In this document: positions 24,296 through 33,440 of the stretch, piece after piece
How the letters are laid out: each line of letters starts with the position of its first letter
Numbering within the stretch: position 1 is the first letter of the stretch
Assembly: GCA_902574695.1 (NCBI GenBank)
Contig: CACGON010000001.1
Span: forward strand, 124,001 to 188,000
DNA: 64,000 bases
Direction of reading: 5' to 3'
Source: an uncultured Pelagibacteraceae bacterium
GTDB lineage: Bacteria > Pseudomonadota > Alphaproteobacteria > Pelagibacterales > Pelagibacteraceae
The notes under the pieces: model-generated
Told to the model about the DNA's origin: nothing
What the model saw: the letters and a program-made list of their open reading frames with translations, nothing else
The model's database searches: none
Position numbers and translations under genes: made by a program

Positions 24296-24812
24296 TGTTT
24301 TTCCTATATGTATTTTTTAATTGTGTGTACGCTAAAGTAATTAACTTTAACTTTTCCTCATAAGTTTTATCTCCAGAATTAATATCAGGGTGAAATCTTT
24401 TAACAAGTTTTTTAAACTTCTGCTGTATTTTGTCCCATTTAAGACCCACAGAAATACCTAATACTGCGAAAGCTTTAATATCGTTGTTATCAAATTTTAA
24501 ATTTTCATTACTTTTTAAATGTTTTTTTAATCTTATATCGTCGAAGCCATCGTTCAGCACATTATTCCACAGTACTTTAAAAAAGTTATCTGATGAGCTG
24601 AAGCCCTGTGTTGGTTTATGCCAAGTCATATCACTTTTTAAAAAATTAATTACTTCTTTATCTGTCATTCCAGAAAAATAATTCCAATTTTTATTAAATT
24701 CTTTTACGTGTTTAAGACACAATAATCTGAAATTTTTACTATTATCTTTTTCTATTGGGGCTTTATACTCCCCTATTTCAAAGCAATTATTCCAATCACA
24801 AATTGTTTTCAT
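24285..24812 (-). CDS. J-domain protein next to cobS
   Basis: A 175-residue protein with a C-terminal J domain (about residues 115-170). It contains the HPD motif (KRFHPDINSGDKTYEEKLKL), needed to stimulate Hsp70/DnaK. The N-terminal part has paired cysteines (CDWNNC and a later CLKHVKEFNKNWNYFSGM) typical of this alphaproteobacterial family. The ORF-track start at 24920 adds 36 hydrophobic residues and overlaps bolA. The internal ATG at 24812 begins the conserved sequence MKTICDWNNCFEIGEY and is preferred. It is divergent from bolA with a 25-bp gap. Confidence 0.85.
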   Translation of the reverse strand: MKTICDWNNCFEIGEYKAPIEKDNSKNFRLLCLKHVKEFNKNWNYFSGMTDKEVINFLKSDMTWHKPTQGFSSSDNFFKVLWNNVLNDGFDDIRLKKHLKSNENLKFDNNDIKAFAVLGISVGLKWDKIQQKFKKLVKRFHPDINSGDKTYEEKLKLITLAYTQLKNTYRKNIDK

Positions 24813-24837
24813 AATGTATAATAATATATAATTTTTT

Positions 24838-25098
24838 ATGGATATAAAAACACTTAATTCTAAAATTAAAAAAAAAATTTTAGCAAATATTTCATGTAGT
24901 TCTATTTTAATAGAAGACAAAACATTTTTGCATATAAATCATAAGAGTCATGATAAAGATAAATTTCATTTAAAAATAATTATTGAGTCGAAAGAATTGA
25001 GTTCTTTAAATAAAATTGATTCTAATAAAAAGATTTATCAAATCTTATCAGTGGAAATTAAACAATATATACATTCTATTCAAATTCAAATACTATAA
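24838..25098 (+). CDS. bolA: BolA family protein
   Basis: A small (86 aa) BolA-like protein. The region FLHINHKSHDKDKFHLKIIIESKEL keeps the BolA core with its His and the FHLKIIIES strand. BolA proteins pair with monothiol glutaredoxins in Fe-S cluster handling and regulation. It is divergent from the J-domain gene, and its end overlaps aroB convergently by 13 bp. Confidence 0.85.
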   Translation: MDIKTLNSKIKKKILANISCSSILIEDKTFLHINHKSHDKDKFHLKIIIESKELSSLNKIDSNKKIYQILSVEIKQYIHSIQIQIL

Positions 25099-26190
25099 AT
25101 TTGGCTTCTTATGAATTTAGATATTTCTTTTTGGTGAAAAAAATTATCATATGAAACTTTACCAATTTTATTAATTAATATTAAATTTATCTTATCGCTA
25201 TTATTTTTTTTATCATTTTTCATATATTTTAAAAGTTTTTTAGCATCTTTAATTTTAAAATAATTTCTCACTTTTAAAGATTTATCAATTTCTGAAATAT
25301 GTTTGCTTATAAGTCCAAATTCTTTTTGGCTTAGTAAGTTTTTTTGTTTACTAAATTCTGAAGCGCTATTAATACCTAGTAATACTGCCTCTCCATGATT
25401 CAGTTTTCCCGAGTATTTAAAGCTCGCCTCGTAAGAATGTGCAAATGTATGTCCTAAATTAAGTTTTTTTCTCAAATTTTTCTCGTTCTCATCTTTTTCA
25501 ACAATATTTTTTTTAATAAGGCAGCTTTTATAAATTGCTTTATTTATAAATGGTTTTTTTAAATTAATTATTTTTTTTTTATTTCTAATTAAAAAATCAA
25601 AAAATTTTCTGTCTGCTATAATTGAATGTTTAAAAATTTCAGCATAACCACATATTATCTCCCTCTTTGGTAGGTATTTCAAAAAATCTATATCCGATAT
25701 AACAAGATTTGGTTGATAAAAAGATCCAATTAAATTCTTACCAAACTTGCTGTTAATTCCTGTTTTTCCACCTATGCTACTATCTACTTGAGCTAAAAGT
25801 GTAGTGGGAATATTAATTAGTTTTAATCCTCTTTTAAAAATACTTGCAGCAAATGCAGAAACATCTCCCACAATTCCTCCTCCAACAGCAATCAAGCAAT
25901 CACTTCGGTTAAAATTATTTTTCAGCATTACTTTAAGAATATTATTGACATTTTTTTTGGTTTTTATTTTTTTCACTTGAGTAAAATTTAAATAGAACAC
26001 AATTTTTTTTGAAATTTTTTTTTAATAAGTGAATTTTTTTTAAAGGAACTTTACTATCATAGACAATTAAGAATTTTTCTGAGTTGATCGAATATTTTTT
26101 TAAAATTAAGCCAATTTTACTTATAAGACTAGAACCAACTAAAATGTTATAATTTGAATTTTTAGTATTTATTAATATTTTATTTTTCAT
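25086..26190 (-). pseudogene. aroB: 3-dehydroquinate synthase, interrupted by a one-base frameshift
   Basis: AroB makes 3-dehydroquinate from DAHP in the shikimate pathway. The gene is split over two frames. The N-terminal 82-residue ORF (26190-25942) ends in FYSSEKNKNQKKCQ. The C-terminal ORF carries NNILKVML and then the conserved AVGGGIVGDVSAFAAS, PTTLLAQVDSSIGGKTGIN and the zinc-binding HTFAHSYEASFKYSGKLNHGE. Removing one T from the run of eight at 25951-25958 joins them into ...EKNKNQKNVNNILKVML..., about 367 aa, the normal length. All catalytic motifs are intact, so a sequencing or assembly indel is more likely than decay. It overlaps aroK by 11 bp. Confidence 0.9.
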
Positions 26191-26683
26191 ATATTTTTAA
26201 AATTTTTTTTAATATTTCATATTTAGTTAATTTATCACAACTTATTCTAAACTCAGCCATTGAATATAATTTTGATCTACTTTCTATTAAGTTCACTAAA
26301 TCTCTTTTATCTAAATTGTAAGTGATTGGTCTTTTTCGACTTTTTTTTAATCTAGATATCAAAGTATATTTATTCCATTTTAGCCAAATAGAAATGTCAT
26401 TTTTGAGAATTCTTGATCTAATTTTATCATTTAAAAAAGCACCTCCACCCAAAGCGATAATATTGTTAGACATTTTTAGAACATTTAAAGTAGTTTTCTC
26501 CTCAATTTTTCTGAAAAAATCCTCACCCTTCTTTTCAAAGATATTAGAAATTGTTAATCCGAGTTCCTTTTCTATCAGCTTATCTATGTCATATAGTTTT
26601 AATCCAGTCTCCCTAGCAAGTGAGTGGCCTATAACTGATTTCCCAGATCCAGGCATACCTAATAAAACGAGGTTTTTTTTCAT
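26180..26683 (-). CDS. aroK: Shikimate kinase
   Basis: Shikimate kinase (167 aa) phosphorylates shikimate in aromatic amino acid synthesis. The P-loop LLGMPGSGKSVIG is at residues 6-18. Shikimate-binding YDIDKLIE and ALGGGAF follow, then the lid Arg region SRKRPI. It is the first gene of an aroK-aroB unit and is divergent from the small membrane-protein gene. The 66-bp divergent gap has a perfect 6-bp inverted repeat, TATGTT...AACATA (about 26696-26712), that could be an operator or a hairpin. Confidence 0.95.
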   Translation of the reverse strand: MKKNLVLLGMPGSGKSVIGHSLARETGLKLYDIDKLIEKELGLTISNIFEKKGEDFFRKIEEKTTLNVLKMSNNIIALGGGAFLNDKIRSRILKNDISIWLKWNKYTLISRLKKSRKRPITYNLDKRDLVNLIESRSKLYSMAEFRISCDKLTKYEILKKILKIYEK

Positions 26684-26749
26684 ATAAATAAATATCTATG
26701 TTGAAAAAACATAATATTGTCTTATTTTGATTTATTATAAAAACGTTAT

Positions 26750-26935
26750 ATGTATTTTCAAAAAAAGCAAGCAATTGGTAAATCAAACTTCTTAATAAAA
26801 CTAATTATAAAAATTGTTTTAGTATTATTTTTATTTTTTATAATATTGCTTTTGGTAGATCAAATAAATTTTCCATCTCCCAATAAAAAAATTGAAAAAA
26901 TTATACCAAATGAAAATCTTAAGATTATTAAGTAA
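26750..26935 (+). CDS. Small single-pass membrane protein
   Basis: A 61-residue protein of unknown function. A basic N-terminus (MYFQKKQAIGKSNF) is followed by one strong hydrophobic segment (about 17-42: IIKIVLVLFLFFIILLLV) and a polar Pro/Lys-rich tail. The topology suggests an inner-membrane anchor with the tail in the periplasm. Its last 26 bp overlap the start of the secreted-protein gene, suggesting translational coupling and a shared role. No family is recognised. Confidence 0.65.
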   Translation: MYFQKKQAIGKSNFLIKLIIKIVLVLFLFFIILLLVDQINFPSPNKKIEKIIPNENLKIIK

Positions 26936-28664
26936 AGTTTTTCTTACAAAAATTTTTATCATATTATCTATTCAAAGTATTTTTGCAAACGAGCCTGAAG
27001 ATATTTGGAATATTAATAATAATTCGAATAACATTAACGGACAAAAAGAGAAAAATTTAAGCGATGCAAAAGATCCAACTTCAGTGATTACTGGAATAAA
27101 AAATTCATCTCAAAATACAATTGAATTAGAGGACAATATTAAAATAGATAGTAGAGAATATCTAGTTGGTTTATTTGATCCAGCTGAAAATGATTTAACA
27201 TTAAATATGTGGGAATTATCTGATGGTGAAAAAATAAATAATATAATAAAAAAAATAAATAAACTTAATTTGTCAAATGACGCTAAAGATTTGTATAATA
27301 AATTAATTCTTACAAATGCCTTACCGCCTAAGAAAAATTTTGAGACAGAAAAATTTATTGATCTCAAAACAAACTGGTTAATTAAAAATAATGACTTAGA
27401 ATTGATAAATCAATTTATTTTAAAAAATTCATATGAAATAGATAATAAACTTCTAAAATATTATTTAGATCAAAATCTATCTAATAATAACCTGAATAAA
27501 TCTTGTGAAATTCTTTCTAAAATAAATCTTAAAAACTCAGAAGATTATATATCAAAATTTTATATTTATTGTTTAATTCACAAAGACCAAAAAGAAATTT
27601 CTCAAATCCAATTTGATTTGTTAAAGGAAAGTGGTTTTGATGACAAGTTTTTTGAAAAAAACAATTTGAATATTTGATGGGTTTTAGCGAGCCCACAGAC
27701 TCTGATATTTCAGAAAAAAGTATTTTACATTTTCATTTATCACACAAAAATAACCCAGAGTTTAAATTTACTCCTAGAGAAGATACAAATAGGCTAATTT
27801 GGAAATATTTACGAAATAACAATTTACTATTAAATTTAGATGAAATTGAACTTGAGGAGGATGATAAAATTATCTCTATTGAAAAAGAGACACATAATGG
27901 AAATTATTCCGAAATTGACTTATTAAATTTATATACAAGGTATAAATTTAGTATAAATCAACTCATTTCCATTGAGGACTCATATAAATTGCTATCTGAA
28001 AATCAATCACGAGCACTTCTATATCAAGGTTATTTAATTTCAAAAGATGTACCTTCAAGAATCAAAATCATTAAGTTACTCAAAGAAAGTTTTGAAAAAA
28101 GTGGAATTGGAAAAGCATTGGATGAGCAGCTTGTTATAATGTTAGAAAGTCTAGATGAAAAAGAGATTCCATCAGATTATTTAAATTTTTATAATTATTA
28201 TCTTGCAGATAAAAGAAACAAAAATAAAAAAATCAAAATTAATAATAAGATAATACATCAATCAAGATTAGTTAAGTATTTTTTCAGACAATATGGATAT
28301 TTTGAAAGCAGAAAAAGAGCTTAATAAAATGTTAAAAAAAATTAAAAAAAACCAAAAATATTATTTTTCCACAAAAGATTTGATTGTTATTGAGGCATTG
28401 CTATCTGATGGTGTGGAAATTTCTGAAAAAAATAAAGAACACTTTGAACTCGACAGTGCAAATATACCAACAGATATACAAGTAATGATAAATGACGGAG
28501 AGATAGCAATGATATTGTTGAGATTAGTTGAAATTATAGGAGAAGACAATTTAAAAGATTTAGGAACTGAAAGTCTTTATTTCATTATATCCACACTTAA
28601 CAAATTAGGCATAGACAAAATTAGAAATGATATAATTTTAAAAACTATTCCTTTAAAAGCATAA
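26910..28664 (+). pseudogene. Large secreted protein of unknown function, interrupted by two one-base frameshifts
   Basis: Three ORFs of the track (26892, 27674, 28293) are pieces of one protein of about 583 residues. ATG at 26910 gives a clean Sec signal peptide (MKILRLLSKVFLTKIFIILSIQSIFA, cleavage before NEPED). Adding one A to the A7 run at 27655-27661 joins the first two pieces as ...FFEKKQFEYLMGFSEP.... Removing one T from the T6 run at 28279-28284 joins the last two as ...KYFSDNMDILKAEKELNK.... The protein is rich in Asn, Lys, Leu and Glu, looks largely helical and is probably periplasmic. I do not recognise the family. Confidence 0.75.
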
Positions 28665-28685
28665 ATTATTAATTAAAATATTACG

Positions 28686-29212
28686 ATGTCTTTAAAAAAA
28701 TTAATTACTGTACCTGATGAAATTCTAAGAAAAACTTCAGATCCTGTTGAAAATATTGGCCAAAATGAAAAAAACCTTATTAATGACTTATTTGAAACCA
28801 TGTATCACAATAATGGTATCGGCTTGGCAGCAATACAAATAGGCATCCCTAAAAGAATATTAGTTTTTAGATGTATCAAAAAAAAGATGAAAAAAAGAAT
28901 CCATTATGTTTTATCAATCCAGTAATTAAAAAACAAAGTGATGAGAAATCTTCATACGAGGAAGGGTGTTTAAGTTTACCTGATACATTTATTGAGATTG
29001 AAAGACCAAAATTATGTTGGGTTGAATATGTTGATGAAAAAGGAAGCAAAAAAGAAATGAAATGTGATAATCTTTTATCAACTTGTTTGCAGCATGAAAT
29101 TAACCATTTAGATGGTAAGTTAATTATTGATTTTTTATCAAAATTAAAAAGAGATATAATTATAAAGAAACTTTCTAAAAATAAACAAGACCTTGATAGA
29201 ATAGTTGTCTAA
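28686..29212 (+). pseudogene. def: Peptide deformylase, interrupted by a one-base frameshift
   Basis: Peptide deformylase removes the formyl group from new N-termini. The first ORF carries the signature GIGLAAIQIG. The second carries EEGCLSLP and QHEINHLDG, the HExxH zinc site. The break is at the A8 run 28878-28885. One extra A would give ...VFRCIKKKDEKKNPLCFINP... and a normal protein of about 175 aa. All three metal and substrate motifs survive, so the enzyme is probably intact in the organism. It is followed two bases later by fmt, its metabolic counterpart. Confidence 0.9.
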
Positions 29213-29214
29213 AA

Positions 29215-30130
29215 ATGCTGAAAAAAATTATTTTCATGGGAACACCAATTTTTTTCTGTTCCAATACTTAAATCTTTATATCAAAATGGATATCCTTTGG
29301 CTGCCGTATACACCCAGGCTCCACAAAAATCTAATAGAGGAATGAGGGTTACCAAATCACCTGTCCATAATTTTGCTGAAACTATTTCTTTGGATGTAAG
29401 AACACCTATTACCCTTAAAAATAACAAAGAAGAGTATGATTTTTTAAAAAAAATAAATGCTGATTTAGCATTGGTAGTTGCATATGGTCAAATAATTCCA
29501 GAAAATTATTTAAGTTTAACCAAAAAAGGTTTTATTAATATTCATGCATCCTTACTTCCCAAATACAGAGGCGCAGCTCCAATTCAAAGGTCTATTATGA
29601 ATTTAGAAAAACAAACTGGAATAAGTATTATGAAAATAAATTCAAAATTAGATGAAGGCCAAGTATGTAATGCTTACAAAATTGATATAGATCAAAAAGA
29701 TAATTCGGATGAGTTATCAGACAAATTGTCTGCAATTGCAGCAGAAAAAATACTAGACGATATTGATAATATACTTGAAGATAAGGCAATTTTTAAAGAC
29801 CAAGACCATAAACAAGCTAGTTATGCAAAAAAAATTGACAAAAAAGAGGGTAGTATTGACTGGAATATGCCAGCAAAGAATATAATTGGAAAAATAAATG
29901 GTTTAAATGGAGCATATTTTTTTTTTAAAGGAGCGAGATATAAAATTCTTAGAGCAGAACTGAACAACTCTGTTGGCAAACCAGGTGAAATTATTGGAGA
30001 TAGTTTAGAAATTGCTTGTAAGGAAAATTCCATAAAAGTACTAATGATTCAAAGAGAAGGTAAAAATCCTCAAAAAACTGCAGAATTTTTATTAGGTTCG
30101 CAAATAAAAAAAGGTCTTTTTTTTAAATAA
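29215..30130 (+). pseudogene. fmt: Methionyl-tRNA formyltransferase, frameshifted near the N-terminus
   Basis: Fmt formylates Met-tRNA for initiation. The track ORF (29297) lacks the N-terminus. An ATG at 29215 starts MLKKIIFMGTPIF, the family's first beta strand, then runs out of frame at the T7 run 29249-29255. Removing one T gives ...MGTPIFSVPILKSLYQNGYPLAAVYTQ.... Downstream, NIHASLLPKYRGAAPIQRSI contains the catalytic Asn/His region and HLL-equivalent, and GISIMKINSKLDEG follows. The repaired protein of about 304 aa has normal length. The stop overlaps the truA start (TAATG). Confidence 0.9.
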
Positions 30131-30870
30131 TGTTTAGATATCAAATTTTAATTGAGTATGAGGGTTCAAAATTTATCGGATGGCAAACTCAAAAAAAAGG
30201 AAATTCGGTACAAAAATCAATTGAAAAAATACTTTCAAAATTACTTAAGGAAAAAATAAATGTAATAGGAGCCGGAAGAACAGATGCAGGAGTACATGCT
30301 CTTGAGCAGTCTGCGCATTTTGATGTAAAAAAAATTATAAATAATAAAAAAAAATTAATGAATTCATTAAATTATTTTTTAAAAAAAAAATTAATATCGA
30401 TTATTTCAATAATTAAAAGAAATAATTCATTCCATGCAAGATATTCTGCAAAGTTTAGAATTTATAAATATATTATATTCAATAGAGAAAGTAATCCATC
30501 AATTTTTATTAATAGGGGATGGCATATCAAAAATAAAATATATATGGATACTATAAAATTAGGTGCAAAGTTATTAGAGGGAAAAAAAGATTTTTCAACG
30601 TTTAGGGCTTCAAAGTGCAATGCAAAGAGTCCAATCAGAACTATAAACTATGTAAAAGTAAAAAAAAGAAAAAACCAAATTGAGCTAGAATTTAAATCAC
30701 AGTCCTTTTTACAACAGCAAGTAAGATCTATGGTTGGATGTTTGAAAGTTCTAGGAGAAAAAAAATGGAACATAAAAAAATTTAAAGCTGTTTTGGTTTC
30801 AAAGAAAAGGAAATTGTGCGCTCCACCAGCACCACCGTATGGATTATTTCTAGAAAAGGTTATCTACTAA
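30130..30870 (+). CDS. truA: tRNA pseudouridine(38-40) synthase TruA
   Basis: TruA (246 aa) makes pseudouridine at positions 38-40 of the tRNA anticodon arm. VIGAGRTDAGVHALEQ contains the catalytic Asp. SFHARYSAKFRIYKY and FLQQQVRSMVG are further conserved blocks. It starts within the fmt stop codon, so def-fmt-truA form one operon. Its last 11 bp overlap the convergent SET-domain gene. Confidence 0.95.
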   Translation: MFRYQILIEYEGSKFIGWQTQKKGNSVQKSIEKILSKLLKEKINVIGAGRTDAGVHALEQSAHFDVKKIINNKKKLMNSLNYFLKKKLISIISIIKRNNSFHARYSAKFRIYKYIIFNRESNPSIFINRGWHIKNKIYMDTIKLGAKLLEGKKDFSTFRASKCNAKSPIRTINYVKVKKRKNQIELEFKSQSFLQQQVRSMVGCLKVLGEKKWNIKKFKAVLVSKKRKLCAPPAPPYGLFLEKVIY

Positions 30871-31330
30871 TCCGTAAGCTTTTCTTATATTTTTTGTTTA
30901 TTCTCCATCGACTTTCTTCTCGAACTATATATCCACAACAATTTTTAGATCGGCATTTGCAAGGAAATTGTTTATAATCAGAGTCATAGCTAAATCCATA
31001 GTCATACGTAAGTTCCTCATTTTTTTTTATATCACGAATTGCTGTTACCCAAATCTTAAATCCAGTTCCCTCAACTTCACAATTTGGACTGCACGAATGA
31101 TTAATAAGTCTTGCTGTGTTCCAAGAGAAATCTCCATCTAAAGAAAATCTTTTATTTAAATCAAACAAATAAATATCTTTCGAGTTATCGAATTTTGGAT
31201 TTTCTTCAACTTGTTTATTTGAAATTATTTTTCCTTTATAGCGAATTATTCTAGTTCCAGATTTAATATTTTTAGCTGCAACTAAACCCTTTTTGTCTAT
31301 GTTTGACTTTATAACTCTATATAGCTTCAT
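30860..31330 (-). CDS. SET-domain lysine methyltransferase-like protein
   Basis: A compact 156-residue protein that is almost entirely a SET domain. LINHSCSPNCEVEG is the SAM-binding and pseudoknot motif, ELTYDYGF holds the catalytic Tyr, and CKCRSKNCCGYI forms a post-SET zinc-type cysteine cluster. SET proteins methylate protein lysines. The bacterial target is unknown, and ribosomal or DNA-binding proteins are candidates. It lies 30 bp downstream of an HDAC-family gene on the same strand. Confidence 0.85.
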   Translation of the reverse strand: MKLYRVIKSNIDKKGLVAAKNIKSGTRIIRYKGKIISNKQVEENPKFDNSKDIYLFDLNKRFSLDGDFSWNTARLINHSCSPNCEVEGTGFKIWVTAIRDIKKNEELTYDYGFSYDSDYKQFPCKCRSKNCCGYIVREESRWRINKKYKKSLRISR

Positions 31331-31360
31331 GTGTTCTATCTATTAAGAATATTTATTTTA

Positions 31361-32284
31361 TCAACAAAATTCTAAAAGTGCGTTAACATGCTCGTTAGCA
31401 CTTTCAGCAAGTGCGTTTAAGTCATATCCTCCCTCTAGAATAGAAACAACTTTCCCATTGGTAAATTTGTTAGTTGCAATTAATGTTCTTTTCGTTATTT
31501 CATAAAAATCCCTTGAGCTTAACTCAAACTGAGCCAAGGGATCGTCTTTATGTGCATCAAAGCCTGCAGAAAACAAAAGAAAATCAGGCTTGTATTGTAC
31601 CAACCTTTCTAAAACTCTATCAAAGGCATTAAAATATTCTTCAGAGTTAGTACCAGCAGGCAAAGGGATATTTAAAGAGTTGTTAAAGTCCCCCTTATCT
31701 TTATCTGTTCCACCTCCTGGATAAAAAGGATATTGGTGAGTAGAAATATATAAAGAATTTTTATTACCTCGCATAACATCATAATTTCCATTACCCCAGT
31801 GAACATCAAAATCAATACAAGCAATTTTTTTGTATTTGTATTTATTTATTAAATAGTTCATTGCGACACCCGCATTTGAAATACAACAAAATCCCATAGC
31901 TTTATTTTTTTCAGCATGATGTCCGGGTGGTCTTGCTAAACAAAACGCATTTTTAAATTGATTATTTTCTATTCCATCTATTGCTCTAATTGTTGAACCT
32001 GCTGCATCAAAAACAGCTTTTTTGCTATCAGGTGAAACAACTGTATCCCCATCTAAGAATTTAAGACCTTTTTGTGGAAAGGAATTTTTTAAATTTTCAA
32101 TGTAATCCTTTGAATGTGTCATTGATAAAATTTCCTCAGGCACCTTGTCTGGTTTTTCCCATATTAGATCCTTTCTCCTCTTTAATTTTTCTTTAATTGC
32201 AATCACCCTTTTTGGCTGTTCAGGGTGACCATCTCCTGTGATATGTTTTTCATAAGAGTCAGAGCTAATGATTGCAGTCTTCAC
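31361..32284 (-). CDS. Histone-deacetylase-superfamily protein
   Basis: A 307-residue class II-like HDAC-family amidohydrolase. RPPGHHAEKNKAMGFC holds the catalytic His pair. CIDFDVHWGNG and the later GFDAHKDDP supply the zinc ligands, and LEGGYDL is the C-terminal Tyr loop. Bacterial members deacetylate acetylpolyamines or proteins; the substrate here is open. It overlaps the dapE start by 4 bp, so it is probably in the dapD-dapE transcript. Confidence 0.9.
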   Translation of the reverse strand: MKTAIISSDSYEKHITGDGHPEQPKRVIAIKEKLKRRKDLIWEKPDKVPEEILSMTHSKDYIENLKNSFPQKGLKFLDGDTVVSPDSKKAVFDAAGSTIRAIDGIENNQFKNAFCLARPPGHHAEKNKAMGFCCISNAGVAMNYLINKYKYKKIACIDFDVHWGNGNYDVMRGNKNSLYISTHQYPFYPGGGTDKDKGDFNNSLNIPLPAGTNSEEYFNAFDRVLERLVQYKPDFLLFSAGFDAHKDDPLAQFELSSRDFYEITKRTLIATNKFTNGKVVSILEGGYDLNALAESANEHVNALLEFC

Positions 32285-33438
32285 TTAAAATAATTTTGTA
32301 AAATATTAAAATATATCTTGGTCAGTTTTTTTAAATCTTTCAAAGATACTGCCTCGTCTACTTTGTGCATCGTTTTACCAACCAAACCAAATTCAAGACC
32401 AGGACATATAGCTTTTATAAAACGTAGGTCCGAAGTTCCACCTGTGGTGGATAATTTTGGCTTAATTTTAGTAATTTTTTTTATAACATTTTGAACCATA
32501 AATGTTGTCTTGTTAGGTTTAGTCAAAAAAGCTTCACCTGAAACCCTATAATCAATTTTAAATTTAGATTTATGTTTTTTACTCATTTTTTTGAAAATTA
32601 TATTAAGTCTTTTTTTTAAAGATTTAGAAGAATGCTTATTATTAAATCTTATATTAAATGTTGCTTCAGCCTCTGCTGGTATAACATTATCAGCAGTGTT
32701 ATTTATATTTATTTTAGTCACTTCTAGATTTGTAGGTTGAAAATTTTTTGTACCTTTATCAAATCTTATCTCTTTTAATTCCTTTAAAATTTTGACAATT
32801 ATCGTTGAAGGGTTATTTGCTCTATGTGGGTATGCTACGTGACCTTGTAGACCGAATATAGTTAATTTACCAGTCAAACTGCCTCTACGACCAATTTTTA
32901 TCATCTCACCTAATACATTTGGATTTGTTGGTTCCCCTACTAAACAAAAATTAATTTTCTCTCTTTTTTTTTTTAAATATTCAACTACTTTTCTCGTACC
33001 ATTGATTGCATCACCTTCTTCGTCGCCTGTAATCAGCAAACTAATTGATCCATTAAACTTATTATTTTTTGATAAAAAAGTACTTACAGCAGAAACAAAC
33101 GCTGCTATAGAGCCTTTCATATCGTTTGCACCTCTTCCAATTAAATAGCCTTTTTTTACTGATGGGTAAAACGGTTTTATTGTCCAATCTTTTATATTTC
33201 CTGGAGGCACTACATCCAAGTGACCCGCATAACATAAATTTGGTCCTTTAGTACCTAATTTTGCATACAAATTTTTAACAGGTTGAAAACCTTTTTCTTT
33301 AAATTCTAGTATTTTTGTTTTGAAACCAAGTTTTTTTAAATTTTTTTCTAAAAACTTCATTACACCTGCATCAACTGGAGTAATTGAGGGAAATTTAATT
33401 AGCTCTTTTGCTAATTGTAGCTCATTTAAAATTTTCAT
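32281..33438 (-). CDS. dapE: Succinyl-diaminopimelate desuccinylase
   Basis: DapE (385 aa) is a di-zinc peptidase-family (M20) enzyme that hydrolyses N-succinyl-LL-diaminopimelate in lysine and peptidoglycan synthesis. CYAGHLDVVPPG has the first metal His/Asp, GRGANDMKG the bridging Asp, and ITGDEEGDAINGT the catalytic and metal glutamates. The dimerisation domain is present and STTGGTSDLRF is the DapE-specific late motif. It follows dapD by two bases. Confidence 0.95.
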   Translation of the reverse strand: MKILNELQLAKELIKFPSITPVDAGVMKFLEKNLKKLGFKTKILEFKEKGFQPVKNLYAKLGTKGPNLCYAGHLDVVPPGNIKDWTIKPFYPSVKKGYLIGRGANDMKGSIAAFVSAVSTFLSKNNKFNGSISLLITGDEEGDAINGTRKVVEYLKKKREKINFCLVGEPTNPNVLGEMIKIGRRGSLTGKLTIFGLQGHVAYPHRANNPSTIIVKILKELKEIRFDKGTKNFQPTNLEVTKININNTADNVIPAEAEATFNIRFNNKHSSKSLKKRLNIIFKKMSKKHKSKFKIDYRVSGEAFLTKPNKTTFMVQNVIKKITKIKPKLSTTGGTSDLRFIKAICPGLEFGLVGKTMHKVDEAVSLKDLKKLTKIYFNILQNYFK

Positions 33439-33440
33439 TT

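Noticed and set aside
24813-24920. Longer start of the J-domain protein with a hydrophobic N-terminus
   Set aside because: The extension overlaps bolA on the other strand and lacks family similarity. The conserved MKTICDWNNC start fits better.
28686-29212. Programmed ribosomal frameshifting in def
   Set aside because: Several unrelated neighbouring genes show the same kind of homopolymer break, with indels of both signs, so a dedicated signal in def is unlikely.
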